Positions 49,376 to 56,673 are shown, counted from the first letter of the stretch. The stretch is DNA of 64,000 bases from Hyphomonadaceae bacterium BL14 (GCA_027627705.1 CP091242.1:941765-1005764); one strand, 5' to 3'. The notes: generated by a model not told the origin, from the sequence alone. Program-made: numbers and translations.

Positions 49376-49605
49376 GGTCTCATCCTTCGCTGGGGCGGGT
49401 ACAGCACGCCCGGCTCGCACTGTGCGCCCGGCCTGTGGTAAGAGGCCGCTCCTATATCCAACCCGATGGCGCTATTGAGGATGTAAGTCTCCCAGTGCCG
49501 GAGTCAAGAATTGACGGCCAACTTCGCCAGAAGCCCTGCTGCGCGCCCGCGCGGACACCTGACTGGAAAGCTTGGTTATCTGAACACAGGACGCGTGAAC
49601 CGCCC
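49376..49605. promoter_or_regulatory. Divergent promoter region of the SUF operon and the hydrolase gene
   Basis: On the minus strand a TTGACT at 49507-49502 could be the -35 element of the SUF operon. It overlaps an interrupted palindrome, CTCC-GGCACTG-GGAG (49503-49489), which might bind a regulator such as IscR. A convincing -10 element is not seen. The SUF leader would be over 90 bases. No further feature is evident in the plus direction. Confidence 0.35.
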
Positions 49606-50289
49606 ATGCCCGACGTGATCATTCCCGGCCCCGCGGGCCGTCTTGAAGGCAAGTACAGCCCCGCCAAGGATACCGGCGCGCCGCTGGCCCTCGTGCTCCA
49701 CGCCCACCCGCGCGGCGGCGGCCATATGGAGACCCCGGTCTCCCTCATGCTGTACGACCAGTTCAAGGCGCGCGGATTCTCCGTGCTGCGCTTCAATTTC
49801 CGCGGCATCGGGCGCAGCCAGGGCAGCTATGACCAGGGGCTGGGCGAGCTGTCGGACGCCGCCACGGCGCTCGACTGGGCCCAGGCGCACAATCCCGGCG
49901 CCAGCTATTGCTGGGTGGCCGGCCATTCCTTCGGCGCCTGGATCGCCATGCAGCTTTTGATGCGCCGGCCGGAGATTGCCGGCTTCATCTCGGTGTCGCC
50001 GCCCACCAACATGTATGATTTCACCTTCCTGGCGCCCTGCCCGGCCTCAGGGCTGATCGCCCACGGCGAACACGACGCCATCGTGCCGCCCGACGACATG
50101 GTGCGCGCCATGGCCAAGGTGCGCAGCCAGAAGGGCATCACCATCTCCACCGAGATCATCCCCGGCGCCGGCCACCTCTTCCGCGACCATCTCGAGCCGC
50201 TGCAAGCCACCATCACCACCTATCTCGACAAACGCCTGCCCGAAGTGGCGCGCGAGAAGGCGGAGCCGGGGCCTGTGGGGAAGCGCTAG
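49606..50289 (+). CDS. Alpha/beta hydrolase
   Basis: This 227-residue alpha/beta hydrolase has the nucleophile serine in AGHSFGAWIAMQ, a catalytic aspartate in HGEHDAIVPPDD and a histidine in PGAGHLFRDHL. HAHPRGGGHMETPVS supplies the oxyanion-side HxHPxxGG motif typical of the small YciA/DUF-type hydrolases related to dienelactone hydrolases. Substrate is unknown. The start ATG is the first that gives homologous sequence. The last 248 bases of this gene occur a second time at 52409-52656. Its stop overlaps the convergent aminotransferase gene by four bases. Confidence 0.85.
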   Translation: MPDVIIPGPAGRLEGKYSPAKDTGAPLALVLHAHPRGGGHMETPVSLMLYDQFKARGFSVLRFNFRGIGRSQGSYDQGLGELSDAATALDWAQAHNPGASYCWVAGHSFGAWIAMQLLMRRPEIAGFISVSPPTNMYDFTFLAPCPASGLIAHGEHDAIVPPDDMVRAMAKVRSQKGITISTEIIPGAGHLFRDHLEPLQATITTYLDKRLPEVAREKAEPGPVGKR

Positions 50290-51569
50290 GCGGCGATGAT
50301 CCGGACGGCGTCCCGCAAGGCCAGCACGTCATCTTCCGAGTTGAAGATGGCTGGGGTCACACGCACACACGCCCCGCTGGCCAGCCCGTCGCGCATAACG
50401 GTGAAGATCCCGAATTCATCAGCCAGGCGCGCCGCCAGAGCAGTGTTCTCCTGAACGCTGGTGCGCCCGGTCAGGCGGAATGACGTGATGCCCGCATGCA
50501 GGGCCGGGTCGGCGGGTGTGAGAATCTCCACGCCGGGATGTTCGCGCAGCGCTTCCGCCCATAGCCCGCGCAGATAGCGCAGGCGCGCCTCCTTCCGGGA
50601 CGGGCCCAGCGCATGGTGCAGCGTCAGCGCTTCGGGGACCGCCAGCAGGGCCGCGAGATTGACGGTCCCGGTCTGCACCCGCGCCCGGATGCTCTGAGGT
50701 GCCGGATCGGACGCATTCATGTATGGCTCGATGTCGGCGATCCGGTCCCGGCGGATATAGATGGCACCCACGCCCAGCGGCGCGCCGATCCATTTGTGCA
50801 GGTTCAGCCCGACAAAATCGGCACCCAGCGCGTCCACATCGAAATCCACCTGCCCGAAGGCATGCGCCGAATCCACCAGCACGTCGGCATCGTAGCTGCG
50901 TGCCAGCGCCACCAGGTCACGCACCGGCAGCACCAGACCGGTGCGGTGGCTGACATGCGTGGCCAGGACAAGCCTGATGTGAGGATGCGCCTCCAGCATC
51001 GCCGCATAGGCGTCGAGAACGCCCTGATGGCTCGCCGGTTCGGGCAGTGCGACGCTGTGCACCCGGGCACCGCGCCGGCGCGACAGCCAGTCCATGGCTG
51101 TCTGCATGGACGGGTAATCGAGATCGGCAAACAGGACGCCATCGCCGGGCCGCAAGCGATGATAGCCGGAGATCAAGGCCTGCATCGCCTCGGTGGCGTT
51201 GCGCGTGAACACAATCTCGTCCTCGCCCGCACCCAGCGCAGCGGCTGTCTGCTGCAGGACGGCGCGCGCGTCGGCACCGAACCGGGTCCGAGCGTAAATG
51301 GCCGTGCGGGCATTGACGCTGGAGAGCGCCGCCGTGTGCGCGTCCAGCACAGACCGCGCCATCATGCCCCAGTTTCCATGTTCGAGATGGATCATCTCGT
51401 CGGTGATGTCGTAAAGACCGCGCACGCCGCGCCAATACCCCTCGTCGCGCGCCGCTTCGGCCGGATCCGCTGAAACGGAAGGCAGATCGGCAAGAGTGCG
51501 CGCCGCCGCCGGTCCGGCAGTAACGAGTGGCGCGGCAGCGAGCATGGCGCGCCGGGTCAAGTGCGTCAT
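50286..51569 (-). CDS. Class V aminotransferase-fold PLP enzyme with Tat-type signal peptide
   Basis: This 427-residue protein begins MTHLTRRAMLAAAPLVTAGP, a twin-arginine signal sequence, so the enzyme is probably exported folded with PLP. The body resembles isopenicillin-N epimerase-like class V enzymes: HLEHGNWGMMARSVLDAH, FTRNATEAMQALISG, DSAHAFGQVDFDVDALGADF and the PLP lysine in GLNLHKWIGAPLGVG. The reaction is unknown; epimerisation or lyase action on amino acid derivatives is typical. It lies 86 bases downstream of the TonB-receptor fragment, which suggests an original receptor-enzyme operon now broken. The start at 51569 follows AGGGGA. Confidence 0.82.
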   Translation of the reverse strand: MTHLTRRAMLAAAPLVTAGPAAARTLADLPSVSADPAEAARDEGYWRGVRGLYDITDEMIHLEHGNWGMMARSVLDAHTAALSSVNARTAIYARTRFGADARAVLQQTAAALGAGEDEIVFTRNATEAMQALISGYHRLRPGDGVLFADLDYPSMQTAMDWLSRRRGARVHSVALPEPASHQGVLDAYAAMLEAHPHIRLVLATHVSHRTGLVLPVRDLVALARSYDADVLVDSAHAFGQVDFDVDALGADFVGLNLHKWIGAPLGVGAIYIRRDRIADIEPYMNASDPAPQSIRARVQTGTVNLAALLAVPEALTLHHALGPSRKEARLRYLRGLWAEALREHPGVEILTPADPALHAGITSFRLTGRTSVQENTALAARLADEFGIFTVMRDGLASGACVRVTPAIFNSEDDVLALRDAVRIIAA

Positions 51570-51654
51570 TGCGAAATCCCCTGTTGCAGTCACATGGCGA
51601 AAGGGCGGCGCTGGCGCGCCGCCCCTGGCCGTTTCATGTGGCCGGAACCCCAGC

Positions 51655-52069
51655 CTAGAATTCAGCCGTGAACCGGAGATACCATTTCCCGCCATCGGTG
51701 TCGTACGGCGCATTGCGTGAGTAGATCAGACCGCGATTGGCCTGATTGCGCGATTCATCGGGGAAGGTATTGAAGACGTTCTCCGCACCGGCCCGGACCT
51801 GAACCTGCTCGGTCAGGCGCAGGGACACGCCCAGATCAAACAAGGTCATCGCGCCGAAATCCTGGAACACAACGTTGGCACTGTCATCGATATCGGTCCA
51901 CTGGCCATAATGGCGCGCGCGCGCCAGCAGACCCCAGCGCCCGCGATTATACTCGGCCGTGAAGACAGCGTTGTGCTGAGGCAGACCCTCTTCGAACAGT
52001 CGGCGCGAGACATCATTGAACACACCGGCAATGGCTTCGCGGGTGACTTCAGTCTCATTCCAGTTATAC
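51655..52069 (-). pseudogene. C-terminal fragment of a TonB-dependent receptor
   Basis: About 137 residues of the end of a TonB-dependent receptor barrel remain: AYNWNETEVTREAIAGVFN, then RRLFEEGLPQHNAVFTAEYN, LFDLGVSLRLTEQVQVRAGAENVFNT and the terminal GGKWYLRFTAEF. No plug domain or start region is present. At about 52070 the sequence changes abruptly into an anmK fragment in the same strand. The gene is therefore truncated by rearrangement and not functional. Its direct downstream neighbour is the exported aminotransferase gene. Confidence 0.85.
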
Positions 52070-52070
52070 G

Positions 52071-52408
52071 CCCGCGCGCGGCGATTTCGCCGTCCTTGTC
52101 CATCGCCTCGCCGGTGTGGCTCTCGATCAGGGCATCAATCAGCCCGTTGCCGGGGCCGGTATCGAACGCGGTCAGCGTGCCGTCACTGCCGATATGGGTG
52201 ATGTTGGCGACGCCGCCGATATTGATGATCGCAAGCGGCCGTTCAAGGCCTGACCATTCAGCCAGCGCCCGGTGATAGACCGGCACCAGTGGCGCGCCCT
52301 GCCCGCCTGCGGCCACGTCTGCCGAGCGGAAATCATAGACGACCCGGCAGCCCAGCCGGTCGCTGAGCGCCTGCCCGTCGCCGATCTGGAGCGTACGGCC
52401 CGGCACGC
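52071..52408 (-). pseudogene. Internal fragment of an anhydro-N-acetylmuramic acid kinase gene (anmK)
   Basis: About 110 residues align without gap to the central part of the intact AnmK at 56.7-57.8 kb, from RTLQIGDGQALSDRL to GEIAARGR. The kinase motifs NIGGVANIT and AFDTGPGNGLIDA are included. By my count about 70 percent of residues are identical, so this piece comes from a diverged anmK, not a recent copy of the neighbour. It is joined at its low end to the TonB-receptor fragment and at its high end to the duplicated hydrolase end. It has neither start nor C-terminus. Confidence 0.88.
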
Positions 52409-52656
52409 CGGCCTCGGGCCTGATCGCCAACGGCGAACACGACGCCATCGTGCCGCCCGACGACATGGTGCGCGCCATGGCCAAGGTGCGCAGCCAGAAG
52501 GGCATCACCATCTCCACCGAGATCATCCCCGGCGCCGGCCACCTCTTCAGCGACCATCTCGAGCCGCTGCAGGCCACCATCACCACCTATCTCGACAAAT
52601 GCCTGCCCGAAGTAGCGCGCGAGAAGGCGGAACCAGGGCCGGTGGGGAAGAGGTAG
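52409..52656 (+). pseudogene. Second copy of the 3' end of the alpha/beta hydrolase gene
   Basis: This 248-base stretch repeats 50042-50289 with only about ten mismatches over the last ~230 bases, down to the stop codon. It encodes the part from ASGLIANGEHDAIVPPDDM to EKAEPGPVGKR, so it keeps the aspartate and histidine but not the nucleophile serine. It is preceded by anmK sequence in the opposite strand, so no sensible protein can be made. The high similarity points to a recent duplication or gene conversion. Confidence 0.9.
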
Positions 52657-52707
52657 CGGGGGGAGTATCCTTACGGCGTCCCGCAAACGGGAACCGAGGA
52701 CACACAC

Positions 52708-52869
52708 TCATTCTCCGGCCTTCACCCGCAGGCGGCCCGGCGGAATCGCGGTCAGACCACAGTAGAGCGCGTCATCAGCCTCGCAAAAGACTGTTGGCTG
52801 ACGCCCGCTCCCACACTGCGTCACATGATGGGGCTGCCCCGGAACCACGATGCGTGCCGCGCGCGCCAT
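52708..52869 (-). pseudogene. Remnant of a REP-associated tyrosine transposase (RAYT) gene, copy 1
   Basis: On the minus strand an ATG at 52869 opens MARAARIVVPGQPHHVTQ, the hallmark N-terminus of RAYT (Y1-type, IS200-related) transposases. It continues through a degraded GRQPTVF-EADDALY stretch. It then jumps to a short basic tail (PPGRLRVKAGE) and stops at 52708. The catalytic HUH and tyrosine regions are missing, so this is an internally deleted element. The perfect hairpin CGAGTG-AAA-CACTCG lies just upstream (52893-52907), as expected for the palindromic repeats these enzymes process. A GAGGACACACACTCATT repeat borders the other end. Confidence 0.75.
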
Positions 52870-53179
52870 CCCCGCACGCTAAATGCCATATCCGAGTGAA
52901 ACACTCGCGCCCTACGCGCCCTACGCGCCCCTGACGGGGAAATAGGGTATGCTCACAGGCTACAATCCCGGCTCACAATAACGTAACTGGATGTCCTGAA
53001 AATTCTAACAAAATCAAAAAATTACCTCGCTCAGCATTCCCTGTCGACTCACGAAACCGTCATCAATTATACAATCAAATGTCAAATTAACTGTCGGAGG
53101 CCAGTGGGATCAATTCTGACTTGATTTCGCGTTGCGTATAAACCTAACCTGCTGACGGGGAATAATGGGAGGGGGGCTC
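52870..53179. other. Noncoding, increasingly AT-rich stretch before the unknown membrane operon
   Basis: It starts with a six-base-pair hairpin (52893-52907) and a nine-base tandem repeat GCGCCCTAC present about 2.7 times (52907-52930). From about 52970 the sequence becomes strikingly AT-rich for this window and has no open frame. TATAAA at about 53136-53141 with an upstream CTGACT could be a promoter for the operon at 53180. GGGAGGGGGG just before 53180 is the ribosome-binding site. Confidence 0.55.
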
Positions 53180-53932
53180 ATGGACCAGATTGCTTCGTTC
53201 TTACAGGAGCGGTTCCTGGTTGGTCTCCTTGAAAGCCTTTTCTACGGCTTTCTGACTTCCACCATCGTCGTCATCGGCACACTTGTCTGGCGCAACACCG
53301 TGAAGTTCTCCGACGGGCTCGGTCGTGGCTTTTCCGAAACGGTCGCCGTGTTCCGCGAGCGGCGCATACAGGCTGCACTGGACGAAATTGCGATCGTCGG
53401 TCGAGTGTACAAGATCCTAATCCATTTGGTCTTTATTCTGCCCGTTGTACTTTTCCTGGCAGCAGCGATCCACATAGTTGGGTCATTGTTCCTGTACGCC
53501 GTTGCAACAGATGCTGTGGTCGGATCGGCTTTAAACCTAACGCAAATAGGTGAGTGGGATTTCCCGGGATATCTGCTAGCCGTTGCTGTGGCGGTGCCTC
53601 TCGCATTCTGGGTCTTCCGAGGATGGGTCGTTCGCCTCATGCTTGGTTCTATAATGACGCTTATAGTGCTAATATTTGGTGGTGGTGCCCTTGCTATTTT
53701 CAGCCCGCTTGTTTTGTCGGAGGGCTGGGTTCTGCCCGCAATCGCTTATCTAAGCCCACTGGTGTCAGCAATTTTCGGGGGTTGGCTGGTTTATGTTGTG
53801 ACCCCTGAATACTTGAAACAAGAAGCGCAATTCTCAGGCTTCAACATCTTTACCCCGATTTCCGCTCTGCCAGCTCTAATAGTTGGGATCTCTCGATCAC
53901 CTTTGCTTTTAGGAGGTATTCAACATGGTTGA
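53180..53932 (+). CDS. Unknown polytopic membrane protein A (first gene of a low-GC pair)
   Basis: I do not recognise this 250-residue protein. Hydrophobic segments lie at about residues 18-37, 80-108, 130-147, 150-176 and 184-207. A charged, partly amphipathic stretch (about 40-78, GFSETVAVFRERRIQAALDE) sits between the first two, and the C-terminal ~40 residues end in SPLLLGGIQHG. There is no signal peptide, catalytic motif or nucleotide-binding site visible. The ATG at 53180 sits seven bases after GGGAGGGGGG. Base composition and codon use (many A/T third positions) differ clearly from flanking core genes, which suggests transfer. It overlaps gene B by eight bases. Confidence 0.7.
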   Translation: MDQIASFLQERFLVGLLESLFYGFLTSTIVVIGTLVWRNTVKFSDGLGRGFSETVAVFRERRIQAALDEIAIVGRVYKILIHLVFILPVVLFLAAAIHIVGSLFLYAVATDAVVGSALNLTQIGEWDFPGYLLAVAVAVPLAFWVFRGWVVRLMLGSIMTLIVLIFGGGALAIFSPLVLSEGWVLPAIAYLSPLVSAIFGGWLVYVVTPEYLKQEAQFSGFNIFTPISALPALIVGISRSPLLLGGIQHG

Positions 53933-54791
53933 ACGAGCGCTAGAGCTGATTGCTCAGGCAGGTCGTGATCAATTGGCGCAATTCATGTTCTTCGTGACCC
54001 TACTGACCATTGTGACCATTTCAAACTGGATCCTCGTGACCATTCGGCTCGTTGGTCGCGAATCTCTCGGGTTTATCAATGTTGCAAGATCGGCAGCGGT
54101 CGACTTCTTGGGTCGTTTCCGTCCGGACCAGCGGCTCAACTATCTGGCCGTATTTGCGCTGCCTCGAGCGCTCTTTACGATTGTCGCCAGCGTGCTTCTT
54201 TACATGCTTCCGATCTTGATCTGTATTGCCGCCGTCATGCTGGCTCTGTCGGTCATCATTGAACCAGGCTGGGCTTGGCTCCAATCGTCGGGATTTCGTG
54301 GCGTCACCGAACTGCAGCCTTATGTTGAACCAAGTGACGAACAGGTAGGCAGAACGCTGCTCATCCTTGTTTTGGTTGCGACAGGCATAGCGGTCGTGGT
54401 GCGACACTTGCCCGGTGTGAGGCAGGTTTTCAGTAATCTCGGCGCGGCGGCGGCCCTCATGTTGTACATGCCTGCTTTCGCCGCCGCAGCGATGCTGACG
54501 ATCTTCGCACTTTCTGACTACCTCCTTGCCTCAATCTCGCCGCGCGTGTTCAGCGCTGAAGGCGATCAAGTCATCTTGTTCTGGGTTGTCGTCGCAGCCG
54601 CCGTGCTGGCGGTTCCGGTTTGGTATTTCGGGCGTGCGGCGTTCGAAGGGTGGACGACCGCCGCACGAGGCGTGAAACTTCCAGCGTTGTGGAGCAATCT
54701 AGCCGTCGTCCTTGTCGGCGCGGCAGCAAGCGTCGCTGGTTGGTTTGCGATGTATGATCACCTGTCTGCGGCTTCGTGGATGCCATTTTAG
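53925..54791 (+). CDS. Unknown polytopic membrane protein B (second gene of the low-GC pair)
   Basis: I do not recognise this 288-residue protein. Predicted membrane helices are at about residues 20-42, 82-112, 142-159, 172-197, 216-236 and 255-277. As in protein A, a short N-terminal helix and first membrane segment are followed by a ~40-residue polar stretch (GRESLGFINVARSAAVDFLGRFRPDQ) before the second. The two proteins may therefore be distant relatives or partners. AGGAGGT lies just ahead of its ATG inside gene A, so the pair is translated together. Composition is intermediate between gene A and the host. No enzymatic motif is visible. Confidence 0.7.
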   Translation: MVERALELIAQAGRDQLAQFMFFVTLLTIVTISNWILVTIRLVGRESLGFINVARSAAVDFLGRFRPDQRLNYLAVFALPRALFTIVASVLLYMLPILICIAAVMLALSVIIEPGWAWLQSSGFRGVTELQPYVEPSDEQVGRTLLILVLVATGIAVVVRHLPGVRQVFSNLGAAAALMLYMPAFAAAAMLTIFALSDYLLASISPRVFSAEGDQVILFWVVVAAAVLAVPVWYFGRAAFEGWTTAARGVKLPALWSNLAVVLVGAAASVAGWFAMYDHLSAASWMPF

Positions 54792-55226
54792 CGGCAAAAA
54801 GGGCTGCATCGAACCACAGCCGCCCAGGGCCGGAAGCTCGGTTGTCGCCGCGCTGGCGCGCACGGAATGCCCTCCGCCGCACCGGAACTCCCGCGTCCAA
54901 AGCCGCGCCTCAGGACACACGGCTCCCGCGTCAAATGACGCCCGAGCGCGGTCCGAATCCGGGGACACCGAATCCGGGGACACACACCTATTTCCCCCCC
55001 CCGGCGGCGACGATCCGGTGCTCATTCCTCCCCGTCGTTCCATGCTGGAAGAAACTCCAAAATGGCTCAGCAAGGAGCGATGGGGAGATGAGGTCGCATT
55101 CAGGGCGTCATCCTGCGCCCCCGCTGCCTTGGTGAGCCATCGCTTTTTGAGCAGGTTTGTCAGATTTGGGTGATGCCGGTTCGGTCAGCACGTCCTCCCC
55201 AAGGGGCGTAAACCAGGGACACCCCC
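54792..55226. other. Noncoding repeat-bearing stretch
   Basis: No convincing gene is seen. A 15-base unit CGAATCCGGGGACAC occurs twice in tandem (54954-54983) and runs into ACACCTATTTCCCC, a copy of the GGGACACACACCTATTT motif also found at the RAYT remnants. Another partial copy (CCAGGGACACCCCCCTA) lies at 55205-55221. The first ~150 bases look like degraded coding DNA of host-like composition but match nothing I know. Confidence 0.55.
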
Positions 55227-55326
55227 CTACCCCCCACAACCCTCCCCCCGCTCATCGCCGCCTTCACCCCCGTGCTCCCCGGCCAGCTGATCGGCAGCCC
55301 CCGCGCGGTGCGCGCGGCCATCACGG
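55227..55326 (-). pseudogene. Second copy of the 3' end of anmK
   Basis: About 100 bases here repeat the region from about 56679 onward, that is, the noncoding ACCCTCCCCCCGCTC flank plus the last ~30 codons of the intact anmK, with roughly ten differences. The stretch that follows contains GATCGGCAGC (55289-55298) and its exact reverse complement at 55332-55341, an inverted repeat not shared with the intact gene. No start or kinase motif is included, so it is not functional. Confidence 0.8.
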
Positions 55327-55349
55327 GGCACGCTGCCGATCGCCCCTAC

Positions 55350-55600
55350 GCAAACCGGGGAAAGACACGTGTTTTCCAGCCTCGGCACGCGGGCGGCCAG
55401 GCGGTCTAGCGGCCAGATCGCAAGTAGGGCGCGTCATCCGAATCGGTAAAAAGTGTCGGCTCGGGCCTGTTTTGATCAGGATGCCCGGCAAAGCGACGTG
55501 TGCCTTGCGCGCCATCCCTCCACACAAGTGAATATGTCGGTGATGGAAAACCCCGCAACGAGCCCATAGCTGGAAAATAGGTGTGTGTCCCATTTTCGGA
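55350..55600 (-). mobile_element. Remnant of a RAYT element, copy 2, with inverted terminal motifs
   Basis: Reading on the minus strand, the element starts with GGGACACACACCTATTTTCC (about 55592-55573). After about 60 bases an ATG at 55515, preceded by GGAGGG, opens MARKAHVALPGIL, which resembles the RAYT N-terminus. The transposase sequence then breaks off and passes into a basic tail (PPGRPRAEAG) like that of copy 1. At the other end (55354-55379, plus strand) a related motif GGGGAAAGACACGTGTTTTC lies inverted. The body of the transposase is missing, so it cannot move by itself. Confidence 0.6.
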
Positions 55601-55608
55601 AGGGTGAC

Positions 55609-56469
55609 TTACTCAGGGGCCAAGGCTTCAGCGGCTTCAAAGTCAGGCGGGAGAATGTCGAGGCTCCAGATTTCGATCCATTCGGCTCTCTCCCGGCCGT
55701 GATAAACGCCCGCCTCTCGGCTATAGTCTGCAACCATCAGATGTTCGCCATCGCCCAGTGCCGAAAAGACCCTGGTTCCCGCCGGAAGTGAGGCAATAGT
55801 CCCCGGGGGGAACGTTCTGCCATCAGGTTCCAGGTAGAGCCGCGACCAACTCAGTGTGGGGGCGCCATCATCCACATAACCCGGGGGATCATACTCTCCG
55901 CGCCGTGAGCGTTGCAGATAGTTAAGCCCAGCAGCCAGGCGCTCGTCCTCGTAGCGACGTTTCACTGCCTGCCAGCGGGCAAATTCGACGCTCTCTGCCT
56001 GGCGTGCGCAATCATCGCCAAATCGTGTAAAAAAATCCTCTCCATACGGAGCAAGTTCGATGGTGCAGCGAATCTCAATCGCGTCTCCTCCCGTGGGCTG
56101 CCAGCTTGTTCCAGGTGAAACCCGCAAGGTCAAAACCGCGCGCCGGGTATAGTCCGCGTCGGTCAAGGCCAGGATCGCGGCATATCGATCGACCGTTTCA
56201 CGAGCCATCGTGTCCAGCCGGCTGACTGTCCACATGGAGACTACGACGAGAACCAGCAACAGCCCCCGCCCCAGCCAGGTGGTCAGCATCCAGATCACAA
56301 TTTTGAATGGGAGAACGAAAATGACCCATAAGGGAAAAATAAGAAGGGCGTTGAGGTTACCAAAGGCGGATCGGTCATTCACGCCTCGCCAGTACTCAGC
56401 ACGCTCAATGCCCGACGCTTTGTCCCCCAAATGGCCGCCCGCCTTTCCTCTTTCGTAAGGTTCGGTCAT
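55609..56469 (-). CDS. Unknown membrane-anchored protein
   Basis: I do not recognise this 286-residue protein. Two hydrophobic helices (about 38-58 and 66-83) follow a polar N-terminus (MTEPYERGKAGGHLGDKASG). The remaining 200 residues are soluble, Arg/Glu-rich and contain two cysteines (RCTIELAPYGEDFF, FGDDCARQAESVEF). The C-terminal part (YLEPDGRTFPPGTIASLPAGTRVFSALGDGEHLMVADYS) looks beta-rich, perhaps an SH3-like or SAF-like fold. The start at 56469 follows GGGGG. It lies between RAYT remnant 2 and intact anmK. It has an orderly frame with plausible codon use, so it is probably a real accessory gene. Confidence 0.65.
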   Translation of the reverse strand: MTEPYERGKAGGHLGDKASGIERAEYWRGVNDRSAFGNLNALLIFPLWVIFVLPFKIVIWMLTTWLGRGLLLVLVVVSMWTVSRLDTMARETVDRYAAILALTDADYTRRAVLTLRVSPGTSWQPTGGDAIEIRCTIELAPYGEDFFTRFGDDCARQAESVEFARWQAVKRRYEDERLAAGLNYLQRSRRGEYDPPGYVDDGAPTLSWSRLYLEPDGRTFPPGTIASLPAGTRVFSALGDGEHLMVADYSREAGVYHGRERAEWIEIWSLDILPPDFEAAEALAPE

Positions 56470-56673
56470 TGAGCCCCCTTGGCATACACGCTGATCCCGG
56501 CTAAGTCCTGGTACTATCAACTCTTTTCCCGGCTCCACCCACAGGTCGACCTACGGATTGCCATCGGGCAGGTGCCCGTCCTGAGCGAAGACTTCGCGTT
56601 GATTAATGCTGAAGTTAGCTTACGGAGCGTTCTGGATCCGGGCAAGACCAACGCTTCAGAAGCGCCACCCTAC
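56470..56673. other. Intergenic stretch upstream of the unknown membrane protein and downstream of anmK
   Basis: A 204-base gap. The plus strand has an open frame of about 65 codons (LIPAKSWYYQLFSRLHPQVD and on) that merges into antisense of anmK; it might be a gene fragment but I cannot assign it. The anmK-proximal 20 bases are the part duplicated at 55.23 kb. Confidence 0.5.

Noticed and set aside
52870..55600. CRISPR array or tRNA-associated integration site in the accessory stretch
   Set aside because: The repeats are few, unevenly spaced and mixed in orientation, and there is no tRNA gene or integrase in the window.
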